A DNA stretch of 18,218 bases from Pseudopedobacter saltans (GCA_003241175.1 QFOI01000024.1:1-18218), one strand, 5' to 3'. Positions 1-7,453 are shown, counted from the stretch's first letter. The notes: generated by a model from the letters alone, not told the origin. Numbers and translations are program-made.

Positions 1-550
1 AAACAGATGCCCCCAAACCTTGACAAGCCACAGTCATCCAAGGTCTACCTAAAGAATCATTCGTAAAAATCCAACCGCCATCCCAAGGTGCTTTTTTTGC
101 TACTTTGGGATTTCCGTGGAAATAAACAGTAAGATGTCTTATTAATCCTGGCTTGATTTTGTACATGGCGGCACTGTCTCTGATAAAAACAAAATAGGCG
201 TTTCCGTCCCTTCTGAAATTATATCTCTTGTTGGAATCTCCAACTACACTATCAATAACCATTGGCTCTTGCAAGTCTATTTGCATATTTTTTACGCCAT
301 TGTCCGCATAGGTTATCTTGTTGCTTCCGGTAATAAATTTCTTGTTGAAATCGGGTTTGACGGTCACATCATATTTTACTACATCCCAAGATGTACGTTC
401 GCGAGCATCGATATTTCCCCTTAGGGTATCCGCATGCGACAAATCCGAATAATATTTTTCACTTAGATTGTGCTGTGCTAGAACTTGCGAGCCCAATAGG
501 GTCAGGACAAGTGTAAACAAAAAATAGTAAGGACGAGGAGAGAGGTGCAT
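1..550 (-). CDS. M1 family metallopeptidase (aminopeptidase N-like), 3' part cut by window edge
   Basis: The reading frame starts with ATG at 550-548 and runs off the left edge, giving 183 residues of the N-terminal part. Residues 1-25 form a signal peptide (basic/aromatic start, a Leu/Thr/Val-rich core, then VLA before Gln26), so the product is exported. The mature start contains YDVTVKPDFN and an ITGSNKITY stretch, which fits the N-terminal beta-sandwich domain of M1 peptidases. Near the cut end is WDGGWIF followed by ACQGLGAS, a segment that precedes the catalytic domain in Bacteroidota M1 peptidases. The zinc motif HExxH would lie beyond the window, so catalysis cannot be confirmed here. 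The gene starts 22 bp after the scpB stop on the same strand and is probably co-transcribed with scpB. Expected role: removal of N-terminal residues from peptides in the periplasm or outside the cell. Confidence 0.87.
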   Translation of the reverse strand, partial: MHLSPRPYYFLFTLVLTLLGSQVLAQHNLSEKYYSDLSHADTLRGNIDARERTSWDVVKYDVTVKPDFNKKFITGSNKITYADNGVKNMQIDLQEPMVIDSVVGDSNKRYNFRRDGNAYFVFIRDSAAMYKIKPGLIRHLTVYFHGNPKVAKKAPWDGGWIFTNDSLGRPWMTVACQGLGASV

Positions 551-572
551 TTATTAAGTATTTTTTATCAAA

Positions 573-1340
573 CTATAATTCTTCTTTTTCTTCTTGAGAT
601 TCTGAGTTGTCTTCCCCCAACTCTTCCACAACATCGTCTGTGGTATTGTTTGCTTCTTGTTCAGCAACAAAGATTTCAGTTTGTTCTGTTTCTTTTGGAG
701 TCTGATTTTCGTTGTAGTTAAGGGCGGATTTTGGTGCGTCACCAGCTTCAGTGGTCTTGTCTGCGTCAACGATCGAAGGATAAAGTGACTCTTCCTGTTG
801 GACTTCTTGTATTTTAGGAAGGTCCTGAGAAGAGTTGATGCCAAAATAGTCCATGAAATTTTTACTTGTCGTGTATAGCAAAGGTTTTCCAGGAGAATCT
901 TCGTCTCGACCAGAGATGACAATTAATTCTTTTTCCAAAAGCTTTTGGACGCTGTAGTCACTATTGACACCTCTGATACTTTCGATTTCGCCCTTGGTTA
1001 CAGGTTGTTTGTAGGCGATGATAGAAAGTGTTTCTAGTGCTGCACCGGAGAGTTTTTTGATGAATTTGTCTCCGTTGAGTTGGGATATTGTCGCATGGTA
1101 TTCTGGTTTGGTGAGGAATATCCAACCACCACCGCTTTGCACTGGCTGGAAAGCATAAAATTCGGATTGGTATTTTTCCGTGATTCCTTCCAAACCGTTT
1201 TCTACTTGGTCCAAAGTGATCTGGTTATCCATAAAACCAAATGTATTGTTCAGCAATTCCACAATTTCTAAAGTAGCTAAAGGCCGGTCGCTTGCAAAGA
1301 TCAGCGCTTCTATATGTGGGATCAATTCTGCTATTTCCAT
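573..1340 (-). CDS. scpB: Segregation and condensation protein B (ScpB)
   Basis: ScpB is the winged-helix (kite) subunit that works with ScpA and SMC in the bacterial condensin that compacts and segregates the chromosome. The product is 255 residues. The N-terminal winged-helix domain opens with IPHIEALIFASDRPL, and the second has the family hallmark LSGAALETLSIIAYKQPVTKGEIESIRG, followed by LLEKELI and GKPLLYTTS..FMDYFGI. I chose ATG 1340: the frame can be extended to a TTG at 1364, but AGGAA lies about 10 nt before 1340 and the family normally begins right at this helix. The last 70 or so residues are a low-complexity tail rich in Glu, Asp, Thr and Asn, which is variable in the family. It is the first gene of a likely two-gene unit with the M1 peptidase. 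ScpA is not in the window. Confidence 0.95.
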   Translation of the reverse strand: MEIAELIPHIEALIFASDRPLATLEIVELLNNTFGFMDNQITLDQVENGLEGITEKYQSEFYAFQPVQSGGGWIFLTKPEYHATISQLNGDKFIKKLSGAALETLSIIAYKQPVTKGEIESIRGVNSDYSVQKLLEKELIVISGRDEDSPGKPLLYTTSKNFMDYFGINSSQDLPKIQEVQQEESLYPSIVDADKTTEAGDAPKSALNYNENQTPKETEQTEIFVAEQEANNTTDDVVEELGEDNSESQEEKEEL

Positions 1341-1364
1341 CGTTATAATTTCCTGTATTTGCAA

Positions 1365-1372
1365 CGAAGATA
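1365..1372 (-). promoter_or_regulatory. Possible -7 element of the scpB promoter
   Basis: On the minus strand this reads TATCTTCG, one mismatch from the Bacteroidota -7 consensus TAnnTTTG. It would place the transcript start near 1358, about 18 nt before the ATG at 1340. No clear -33 TTTG was found at normal spacing. The position agrees with translation starting at 1340 rather than at the TTG at 1364. Confidence 0.3.
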
Positions 1373-1520
1373 AAAAATACCCGACACAATCGGAATGTTT
1401 AATCTAACTGTATGTCATTGTTGCTGTTACTGTTTTTTATAAAAAAAATATTGGGAGGTTGGCACATCTAATTTATTTTAGCGGTGAAATTGACAAACTA
1501 AGCACTAGAATACTTTACGC

Positions 1521-2690
1521 ATGTCGCATCATCATAAACTGAGGAAGGAAAAAACTTGTCTAAACTGTGGACATGAGGTTTTGGATCGTTATTGCCCGCA
1601 TTGTGGTCAGGAAAATGTAGAACCTCGGCAGTCGTTTCACTATTTGTTTGGGCATGTAATGGAAGACTTGACACATTACGACCACGGTTTTTGGGAGACA
1701 TTCAAGACATTGATAGCTCGTCCTGGAAAACTGATCAAAAAATATCTTGCTGGAAAAAGAGCCAGTCAGGTGCCTCCAGTGAAATTGTACATTTTTGTAA
1801 GTTTTGTGGCGTTTTTTCTTCCTTCTATCCTATTTGGAGGTCATAGCTCCGATAAGAAAGAACATCCCAAAGAAAATCATGCAACAACGGCGCCAAAAGA
1901 CAGTGCTATAAGCGAAATTGAAAAGCTACACGCTATTCAAGACCTTCCCATTTTTTCGAAAGAACAAAAAAAGGAACTCCAACACAGTCTCGATTCCATC
2001 ATCAAAGAGGAAAAAAGTAAACAGGAAAAAGATACAACCCAAGATGAGGATGAAGACAACACTTTTGATGCTGATGACTTTAAACAGTATGGTTCGAACA
2101 ACAATAGTTCCGTAAATCTTTCTCCTTATTACAAAGGTTGTAGGACTGTGGAACAATTAGATTCTGTGCAAAATGCGCTTCCCGCGGATAAAAAACCGAA
2201 TGCTTTTTTGTATGATTTTCAAAGAAAATATATTGGACTGAAAGAAGAGGGCGTGAGCAATAAGGAAATAATCGAAAAGTTCGTTGAGTCTTTTTTGCAT
2301 AACCTGCCTAAATTATTGCTGTTTTATCTACCAGTTTTTGCATTTTTTCTATGGCTTTTCAATAATAAGAAACGTTGGTTATATTTTGACCACGGAATAT
2401 TTACCTTATATTTTTTCTCTTTTATACTTACAACGGTCATTCTTTTTGAATTGACTCTTTGGTTGGGTGGTTTTTTCCATGCGGGATGGGCAAATACTAT
2501 AGAAGGGTTGGCAATTGCAGTATTGATTATCTATCCATTTATCTATTTTTTCTTGGCGCAACACCGTGTATATGGCGGCTCAAGAGTTATTTCTGTATTG
2601 AAAGGGTTAGTACTGCTATTTGTCAATTACTTTTTCATGGTGGTATTCTTTATCGGCTATCTTTTACTTATTGGATACCTGATCCATTAA
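1521..2690 (+). CDS. DUF3667 domain-containing zinc-ribbon membrane protein
   Basis: The product has 389 residues. A zinc ribbon opens the protein, with Cys13, Cys16, Cys25 and Cys28 in CLNCG...YCPHCGQ. It is followed by the DUF3667 signature region (FHYLFGHVMEDLTHYDHGFWETFKTLIARPGKLIKKYLAGKR) and a first membrane segment at about residues 90-110. A long soluble and very charged stretch (about 112-255), including an acidic run near DEDEDNTFDADD, separates this from four further hydrophobic segments in the C-terminal third (about 265-388). The function of DUF3667 proteins is not established; they are common in Bacteroidota. The His-His-His at residues 3-5 is natural. The gene stands alone on this strand and its 3' end overlaps the convergent hydrolase gene by 27 bp. 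No classic -7 motif could be identified with confidence upstream. Confidence 0.86.
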   Translation: MSHHHKLRKEKTCLNCGHEVLDRYCPHCGQENVEPRQSFHYLFGHVMEDLTHYDHGFWETFKTLIARPGKLIKKYLAGKRASQVPPVKLYIFVSFVAFFLPSILFGGHSSDKKEHPKENHATTAPKDSAISEIEKLHAIQDLPIFSKEQKKELQHSLDSIIKEEKSKQEKDTTQDEDEDNTFDADDFKQYGSNNNSSVNLSPYYKGCRTVEQLDSVQNALPADKKPNAFLYDFQRKYIGLKEEGVSNKEIIEKFVESFLHNLPKLLLFYLPVFAFFLWLFNNKKRWLYFDHGIFTLYFFSFILTTVILFELTLWLGGFFHAGWANTIEGLAIAVLIIYPFIYFFLAQHRVYGGSRVISVLKGLVLLFVNYFFMVVFFIGYLLLIGYLIH

Positions 2691-3719
2691 TGTATTTAGA
2701 GGTTTCAACAGTGTTATGAAGACTGGAAAATGATCGCTGTAACCACCTTGGTAATTGTTGCCGGAATAAGTGCGCTTGGGATAGCCTTTGTAATTACCAT
2801 GTGTTTCGATGAGGTAATTATGTTTAAATATGTTGGCTTTCCAAAAAAATAAGGAAGTGTCGGATCTTGTGAGCATATTGCGACTTATCATAACTTGGTC
2901 GAACAGTCCCCACGCATTCTGAAATGCGAGCGTCCCGTAACCTTTATTGTAAAAGTTCACCCATGGATTGTATAAAGTAGAATCTTGCTTTTCTTTGTCG
3001 TGGGATGCTCCCAAATCCTTTACAACACTTCTGCTAACTGGATCGTCATTAAGATCTCCCATAACCAAAATTTTCGCTGAGGAGTCGGTTTGGAGGATTT
3101 TGTTTATGTACTTGCGTAGCGCTTGGGCAACGGCTGCACGAGCAGGGTAACTTTTGGATTCTCCACCGAGTCGGCTAGGCCAATGATTGACAAAGACATG
3201 TATTTTTTCGCCTAAAAGTAATCCTTCCACATGCAAAATATCTCTCGTGTAATGTGCTGATTTGGTATTGGATGGGATCGAAACAAACAAAGGGGTGGCT
3301 GATCTTACTTTAAACAGTTTTGGATTATAGAGAAGTGCAACATCCACACCTCTTCTATCTTTGGAATCAAAATGGACAAAATGCCAATCTTGTTTGGCCA
3401 ACAAAGAGTGATGGATTAAGTCGGTCAATACGGTATCGTTTTCTATCTCGGCCAGACCAACCAATGCCACCATATTGGAAGGAATGTCTTTGCCAATATC
3501 GTTTAAAACCTGAGCAATGTGTCCGATTTTTTCCAAGTATATTTCCGATGAATATTGTCGTTTTCCATTTTCCAAAAAATCATCATCGTCAATCATGGTA
3601 TTGTCTATGGTGTCATACAGATTTTCCGCATTGTAAAATGCTATGGAAATGGGTACAAAAGTCTTTTTTTGTCCAAATGCAATCAATGGAAGTAGTACCC
3701 ATAAGAATTGCCACTTCAT
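2664..3719 (-). CDS. Secreted endonuclease/exonuclease/phosphatase family protein
   Basis: The 351-residue product begins with a short signal peptide (MKWQFLWVLLPLIAFGQ), so it is probably exported. The rest is a complete EEP (DNase I-like, metal-dependent phosphodiesterase) fold. Visible motifs in order are FYNAENLYD near the start, LVGLAEIEND (metal-binding Glu), DRRGVDVALLY, VNHWPSRLGG (catalytic His and substrate Arg), VMGDLNDDP (Asp/Asn pair), FDQVMIS and finally GYSDHFPVF (the SDH motif). All expected catalytic residues are present. Substrate is unknown: relatives act on nucleic acids, phosphoinositides or other phosphoesters, and this subgroup in Bacteroidota has no settled substrate. 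The gene is monocistronic, divergent from the DUF779 gene and convergent with the DUF3667 gene. Confidence 0.92.
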   Translation of the reverse strand: MKWQFLWVLLPLIAFGQKKTFVPISIAFYNAENLYDTIDNTMIDDDDFLENGKRQYSSEIYLEKIGHIAQVLNDIGKDIPSNMVALVGLAEIENDTVLTDLIHHSLLAKQDWHFVHFDSKDRRGVDVALLYNPKLFKVRSATPLFVSIPSNTKSAHYTRDILHVEGLLLGEKIHVFVNHWPSRLGGESKSYPARAAVAQALRKYINKILQTDSSAKILVMGDLNDDPVSRSVVKDLGASHDKEKQDSTLYNPWVNFYNKGYGTLAFQNAWGLFDQVMISRNMLTRSDTSLFFWKANIFKHNYLIETHGNYKGYPKRTYSGNNYQGGYSDHFPVFITLLKPLNTLMDQVSNK

Positions 3720-3740
3720 AAGCAGGTGTTTGTTATTTGT

Positions 3741-3774
3741 TAAAGATAATATGTGTTGCGGATTTTAAGTCAAA
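3741..3774 (-). promoter_or_regulatory. Possible promoter of the secreted EEP hydrolase gene
   Basis: The minus strand shows TATCTTTA (3748 to 3741), one mismatch from TAnnTTTG, preceded at 22 nt by TTTG (3774 to 3771). The start point would be near 3734, about 15 nt before the ATG at 3719. The spacing is at the long end of the usual range, so confidence is limited. Confidence 0.35.
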
Positions 3775-3803
3775 AAGTGCTAACTTGATGAAAAGTTTTC
3801 TTT

Positions 3804-4178
3804 ATGATACCAAGAGTTAAATTAACCGATAAAGCGGCCGAGGTAGTACAAACCTTAATAAAAGAACATGGACCTTTGCTTTTCTTCCAAAGTGGTGGCT
3901 GTTGTGAAGGAAGCCAACCATTGTTATATCCTATTGACGATTTTAGACCAGGTAGCCGTGATGTTCTTTTGGGTTATGTGGAAGGTTGTCCCTATTACAT
4001 GTCCGCAATAGAATTTAAGTATTGGCAATATACGCAGTTGCTTATTGACGTTGTAGGAGGTGTGGGCGTAGGTGGATTTTCTCTGGAAAGTACTATTGGT
4101 TATACTTTTGTGACGAAATCTCGACTATTTTCGGAGGAGGAATTAAAGGACGTTGAAACAGTAGAAGCCGAAGCTTAG
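3804..4178 (+). CDS. DUF779 domain-containing protein
   Basis: The 124-residue cytosolic product spans essentially a whole DUF779 domain. Conserved parts are KEHGPLLFFQSGGCCEGSQP (the GGCC motif with adjacent cysteines), PLLYPIDDF, then GCPYYMS, and a C-terminal GGFSLES..GYTFVTKSRLFSEEEL. The fold is a small all-beta barrel with conserved cysteines that could bind a metal, although the biochemical role is not established. In many bacteria DUF779 genes sit beside an aldehyde dehydrogenase gene; none is present within the window, so this copy is detached from that context here. The gene starts 84 bp from the divergent EEP hydrolase, so the two share a control region. Confidence 0.88.
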   Translation: MIPRVKLTDKAAEVVQTLIKEHGPLLFFQSGGCCEGSQPLLYPIDDFRPGSRDVLLGYVEGCPYYMSAIEFKYWQYTQLLIDVVGGVGVGGFSLESTIGYTFVTKSRLFSEEELKDVETVEAEA

Positions 4179-4304
4179 TCAAAAAAAGTTTTAATTCTCC
4201 CCATTTTGATAAATAAATCATTGATTTTCTTTGCACTATGAAATAAAATATTTAGTATTGGGGTGTTAATTTTTTAATATTTACACGAAAAAAATGTCTT
4301 TTCT

Positions 4305-4589
4305 ATGAGAAAGTCTGATCTCGTAAATAGCATTTCTGAAAAAACCGGCATCCCAAAAGTGGATGTATTGGTTACTATAGAATCTTTTTTGAAAGAAGTG
4401 AAAGGTAATCTATCAAAAGGTGAAAACATCTATATCAGAGGATTTGGCAGTTTCATCACCAAGAAGCGTGCCGCCAAAATCGGTAGAAATATCAAGAAGA
4501 ACATTGCGGTAGAAATTCCTGAGCACCTAATTCCTGCATTTAAGCCTTCAAAAGAGTTTGTTAATGAAGTAAAACAAGCTCAAAAATAG
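4305..4589 (+). CDS. HU family DNA-binding protein
   Basis: The 94-residue product is a nucleoid-associated histone-like protein that binds and bends DNA as a dimer. It has the family start (KSDLVNSISEKTGIPKVDV), the IYIRGFGSF turn, and a beta-arm beginning with GRNIKKNIAVEIPEH and ending LIPAFKPSKEF. The arm keeps GRN and IP but replaces the PKTGE turn of classical HU with IKKNIAVE, as in the Bacteroidota HU subgroup. It heads the block HU - TPR protein - tiny basic protein - rng. The TPR gene starts only 27 bp after its stop, so they are likely co-transcribed. The 126 bp before it are AT-rich and must hold the promoter, but I could not place a convincing -7 motif there. Confidence 0.93.
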   Translation: MRKSDLVNSISEKTGIPKVDVLVTIESFLKEVKGNLSKGENIYIRGFGSFITKKRAAKIGRNIKKNIAVEIPEHLIPAFKPSKEFVNEVKQAQK

Positions 4590-4616
4590 AGTAACTTCGC
4601 GCCTCAATCATTGAAC

Positions 4617-5465
4617 ATGAAAAAGCAGAAGTTACTTTATTTGATTGGTGGGGCGGTCTTGTTTTGTGCTATTTTCTTTTTTGGTAGGACGGTTCCTCCA
4701 AAGAAAAAAATGCCTCCAATGGCTGCTCAGGGAATGCAACAACAAAAGCTGACAACGGAAGATGTATTGACCGTCGCCAAGAAAAACTTAACAGCTGCCG
4801 AACAAGAGCGTATTACTGAACTTGAAAACAGTGTAGTCCGTGGAGATGTTAAAAACCAACAACTTAAAGTCTACGCTCAGCTAGCCGATTTCTGGAAAAA
4901 CAAAGAAAACAGACCCGATATCAGTGCTTATTACAAAGGTCAAGAAGGTCTTTTGGATAATTCTGAAAAAGACCTTACCTTTGCAGCCCAATTGTTGCTA
5001 AGAGGTGTCTTGGTGTCCGATAACGACCCCGCAATGCAGACATGGATGGCAGCAACTGCGAAAACGTTCTTTGATAAGGCAATCGAATTGAATCCTAACA
5101 ATGACTCATCCAAGATCGGACTGGGTGCTTGTTATATGTTTGGAAATATTTCAGATAATCCCATGCAGGGAATCCTGCCGGTAAGAGAGATTGCTGAAAA
5201 AAATCCGGACAATGTATTTGCTCAAAAGATATTGGGATTGGGTGGTGTAAAAAGTGGACAGTATGAAAATGCTATCAAACGTTTCGAATCCGTCCTCAAA
5301 ATTGATCCCAATGATATGGAAGCATTGCTTAATCTCGCAGAGACTTACGACCGTATGGGAGATAAGACAAATGCGATAAAATGGTACAAAACGATTTTGC
5401 CTAAAATCAATATTCCGGAAGCAAGAAAAGAACTTCAGGAAAGAATACAAGTATTGCAACAATAA
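4617..5465 (+). CDS. Membrane-anchored tetratricopeptide repeat protein
   Basis: The 282-residue product starts with a short basic segment (MKKQK) and one hydrophobic helix at about residues 6-24 (LLYLIGGAVLFCAIFFFG) with no obvious cleavage site, so it is probably an N-terminal anchor with the rest in the periplasm. A charged coiled region follows. The C-terminal half has TPR-type repeats, with clear units around residues 145-170, 190-220 and 225-255 (for example GQYENAIKRFESVLKIDPND and the next LNLAETYDRMGDKTNAIKWY). Such repeats mediate protein-protein contacts; the partner is unknown. I chose ATG 4617 over the in-frame TTG at 4611. The gene follows HU by 27 bp and precedes the tiny basic gene by 36 bp, which suggests one transcript. 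Confidence 0.85.
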   Translation: MKKQKLLYLIGGAVLFCAIFFFGRTVPPKKKMPPMAAQGMQQQKLTTEDVLTVAKKNLTAAEQERITELENSVVRGDVKNQQLKVYAQLADFWKNKENRPDISAYYKGQEGLLDNSEKDLTFAAQLLLRGVLVSDNDPAMQTWMAATAKTFFDKAIELNPNNDSSKIGLGACYMFGNISDNPMQGILPVREIAEKNPDNVFAQKILGLGGVKSGQYENAIKRFESVLKIDPNDMEALLNLAETYDRMGDKTNAIKWYKTILPKINIPEARKELQERIQVLQQ

Positions 5466-5501
5466 TTGTTGAATTATTAATTATAAAAATTTTTTAAGAT
5501 T

Positions 5502-5591
5502 ATGCCTTGTGGTAAAAAAAGAAAGCGTCATAAGATCGCAACACACAAACGTAAAAAGAGATTAAGAAAGAACCGTCATAAAGGCAAATAA
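5502..5591 (+). CDS. Tiny basic protein, probable bS22/mS38-like (AURKAIP1/COX24-domain) ribosomal protein
   Basis: This 29-codon frame (ATG 5502, TAA 5589-5591) begins MPCGKKRKRHK and contains KRKKRLRKNRHK. It has 10 Lys, 6 Arg and 3 His, so 19 of 29 residues are basic. The pattern KKR-x-x-K, then H-K-x-(K/R)-K-(R)-(L)-R-(K)-x-R matches my recollection of the AURKAIP1/COX24 C-terminal domain, the family of mitochondrial mS38 and actinobacterial bS22, which bind 16S-type rRNA in the small subunit. This is a family match by eye, not a search result. The gene lies 36 bp after the TPR gene and is followed by a strong hairpin terminator at 5651, so it is the last gene of the HU block. It is short enough to be missed by most gene finders. 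A chance basic frame is possible but unlikely given the composition and spacing. Confidence 0.62.
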   Translation: MPCGKKRKRHKIATHKRKKRLRKNRHKGK

Positions 5592-5607
5592 GACTTCCTT
5601 TTCGATT

Positions 5608-5692
5608 GAGGTGTAGCAATTTAGTGCCACACTTCGTATCTCATTATAAATCAATGCCGGAAATAGATTGCCGGCATTGATTGTTTTATTTT
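5608..5692 (+). terminator. Hairpin pair ending the HU-TPR-tiny basic gene unit
   Basis: A perfect 10-bp inverted repeat (TCAATGCCGG at 5651-5660 and CCGGCATTGA at 5671-5680, 10-nt loop) is followed by TTGTTTTATTTT, the form of an intrinsic terminator. Just before it, 5608-5617 can pair with 5626-5635 (one G-U and one mismatch), an imperfect hairpin without a T-run. The stronger second hairpin is the likely terminator. Confidence 0.75.
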
Positions 5693-5773
5693 CTACATAC
5701 CTAGAATAGATTCATTCACTGCAACTTTTCAACTTTTCCTACCCATTATTACAGCGACAAGGATATGGCTTGA

Positions 5774-5802
5774 TTTGTCATTGTTGTTGCTGACTAGATT
5801 TG
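5774..5802 (+). promoter_or_regulatory. Putative rng promoter
   Basis: TTTG (5774-5777) lies 17 nt before TAGATTTG (5795-5802), an exact match to the Bacteroidota -7 consensus TAnnTTTG. The transcript would start near 5808, leaving a leader of about 33 nt before the GTG at 5841. Together with the upstream terminator it makes rng a separate unit. Confidence 0.52.
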
Positions 5803-5840
5803 TGCCTTAGGCATGGATAACCAAGCAAAAAGTTGTATTT

Positions 5841-7391
5841 GTGAACAAAGAATTGATTATCAATGCTGTACCTACTGGAGTAGAACTTGCATTGATTGAA
5901 GATAATAAATTAGTCGAACTACATACCGAAAAGGCCGGCAACGGTTTTTCGGTGGGGGATTTGTTTCTCGGTAAAGTCAAAAGACTGATGCCGGGATTAA
6001 ATGCTGCTTTTGTAGATGTCGGATTTGAGAAAGATGCATTTTTGCATTATACGGACTTGAGTCCGTATATTAAATCGTTGCTCAAATTCACACAGTTGGC
6101 AATGCATGATAAAAATCCCGACGGGTTTGACTTTTCCAAATTTCAGATTGAACCAGAAATAGTCAAAACAGGAAAAATATCTGAGGTTCTAAGTGGTAAA
6201 CCCAATATACTCGTTCAGATATTAAAAGAGCCTATTTCTGCCAAAGGTCCAAGGTTAAGTTGCGAAATATCTTTACCTGGAAGATTTGTTGTCATTACAC
6301 CCTTCAATGATATTGTTGCCGTTTCCAAAAAAATCCATTCTTCCGACGAAAGAAAAAGATTAAACAACCTCATTTCGTCTATCAAGCCGAAGAATGTTGG
6401 TGTTATTGTACGCACAGCAGCAGAAGGTAAAAAAACAGAAGAACTCCATAATGACTTAATCGCTCTTATTGAAAAATGGAACAGTATTCAAAAAAGGCTA
6501 AAGTCAGCGACTCCTCCTATAAAAATACTGAGCGAACAAACAAAGACTACAAGTATACTAAGGGATCTTCTAACTTCCGATTTTAATCGTATTGTCATCA
6601 ACGACAAAAATATCTACAACGAAACCGTTGAATATATACATACAATTGCTCCGAACAAGGAAAGTATCGTAAGTTACTATACTGGCCCGCAACCCATATT
6701 TGACCAATATAACATTACACGCCAGATCAAAGGTTCTTTTGGTAAGACGGTGAATATGGCGAGTGGCGCTTACTTGATCATAGAACGTACGGAAGCCTGC
6801 CATGTAATAGACGTTAACAGTGGCTATAAAAATGTAGGAAACGGTCAGGAAGATAATGCTGTAGCTACCAATCTGGAAGCTGCCGAAGAGATTGCTCGTC
6901 AGCTGCGTTTGCGTGATCTTGGAGGTATTATCGTGGTGGATTTCATTGATATGAAAAACCCCGAAAACAAAAAGAAAGTTGTGGACCATATGGAGGAGTG
7001 TCTGAAAAATGACAGAGCTCGCCATTCTGTTTTACCACTTTCCAAATTTGGATTGATGCAGATTACGCGTCAACGTATGCGTCCAGAGATTACCATCAAT
7101 ACAGAAGAGACTTGTCCAAGTTGTAATGGAACCGGTAAGATTACGTCTTCCTTGCTTTTGGTGGATGAGATTGAAAAACGTTTGGAATACATCATGCAAC
7201 ACAAACATAGTGAAATCATGATAATGGTCCATCCTATAGTGCATTCTCACTTAACCAAAGGTTTTTGGAATTCGATTCGTCGTCAATGGCAGCGTAAATA
7301 CAAAGTCAAACTTAAAATATCTCCTAATAATAACTATTATTTTACGGAGTTTCACTTCTTTGATGAACAAGAAGAAGAGATAAAACTTTAG
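5841..7391 (+). CDS. rng: Ribonuclease G/E family endoribonuclease
   Basis: The 516-residue product is a single-strand-specific, metal-dependent endoribonuclease for rRNA maturation and mRNA decay. An S1 RNA-binding domain occupies about residues 38-120 (VGDLFLGKVKRLMPGLNAAFVDVG). The catalytic DNase I-like domain carries the two metal-binding aspartates at Asp324 (HVIDVNSG) and Asp367 (IIVVDFIDM), 43 residues apart as in Escherichia coli RNase E. The zinc-link cysteines CPSC are at 425-428. The length is that of RNase G rather than RNase E, with no long C-terminal scaffold. The start is GTG 5841, since the protein begins at the family-typical NKELIIN and a nearby ATG at 5813 is out of frame. 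It has its own promoter and ends before a strong hairpin shared with ade. Confidence 0.96.
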   Translation: MNKELIINAVPTGVELALIEDNKLVELHTEKAGNGFSVGDLFLGKVKRLMPGLNAAFVDVGFEKDAFLHYTDLSPYIKSLLKFTQLAMHDKNPDGFDFSKFQIEPEIVKTGKISEVLSGKPNILVQILKEPISAKGPRLSCEISLPGRFVVITPFNDIVAVSKKIHSSDERKRLNNLISSIKPKNVGVIVRTAAEGKKTEELHNDLIALIEKWNSIQKRLKSATPPIKILSEQTKTTSILRDLLTSDFNRIVINDKNIYNETVEYIHTIAPNKESIVSYYTGPQPIFDQYNITRQIKGSFGKTVNMASGAYLIIERTEACHVIDVNSGYKNVGNGQEDNAVATNLEAAEEIARQLRLRDLGGIIVVDFIDMKNPENKKKVVDHMEECLKNDRARHSVLPLSKFGLMQITRQRMRPEITINTEETCPSCNGTGKITSSLLLVDEIEKRLEYIMQHKHSEIMIMVHPIVHSHLTKGFWNSIRRQWQRKYKVKLKISPNNNYYFTEFHFFDEQEEEIKL

Positions 7392-7402
7392 TATAATTTT
7401 TA

Positions 7403-7449
7403 AAAAGAAATAGCGACCTTACAATATGTGTATGGTCGCTATTTCTTTT
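7403..7449. terminator. Bidirectional terminator between rng and ade
   Basis: A perfect 16-bp inverted repeat (AAAAGAAATAGCGACC at 7403-7418 and its complement at 7434-7449) encloses a 15-nt loop. The A-run on one side and T-run on the other let it work in both directions. It lies 11 bp after the rng stop and 4 bp before the ade stop, so it serves both convergent genes. Confidence 0.85.
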
Positions 7450-7453
7450 ATAG

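Noticed and set aside
554..922. 122-codon minus-strand open frame, very rich in Lys, Leu and Thr
   Set aside because: It lies inside scpB in another frame. ScpB has clear family motifs, and the frame's composition is that of an out-of-frame reading of the acidic tail.
1341..1364. Eight extra N-terminal residues for scpB from a TTG
   Set aside because: ATG 1340 has a better ribosome site, fits the family N-terminus and lies downstream of a -7-like motif; the TTG would be at the predicted transcript start.
4592..4599. TAACTTCG as an internal promoter before the TPR gene
   Set aside because: One mismatch to the -7 consensus and no -33 at proper distance; co-transcription with HU is simpler.
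5457..5471. Small dyad CAACAA-TAA-TTGTTG with the TPR gene stop codon in its loop
   Set aside because: Six A/T-rich base pairs are too weak for a terminator, and the next gene starts only 36 bp past the stop.
6570..7025. 151-codon open frame opposite rng
   Set aside because: It is antisense to the catalytic core of rng, where the Asp motifs are conserved, and has no recognisable domain.
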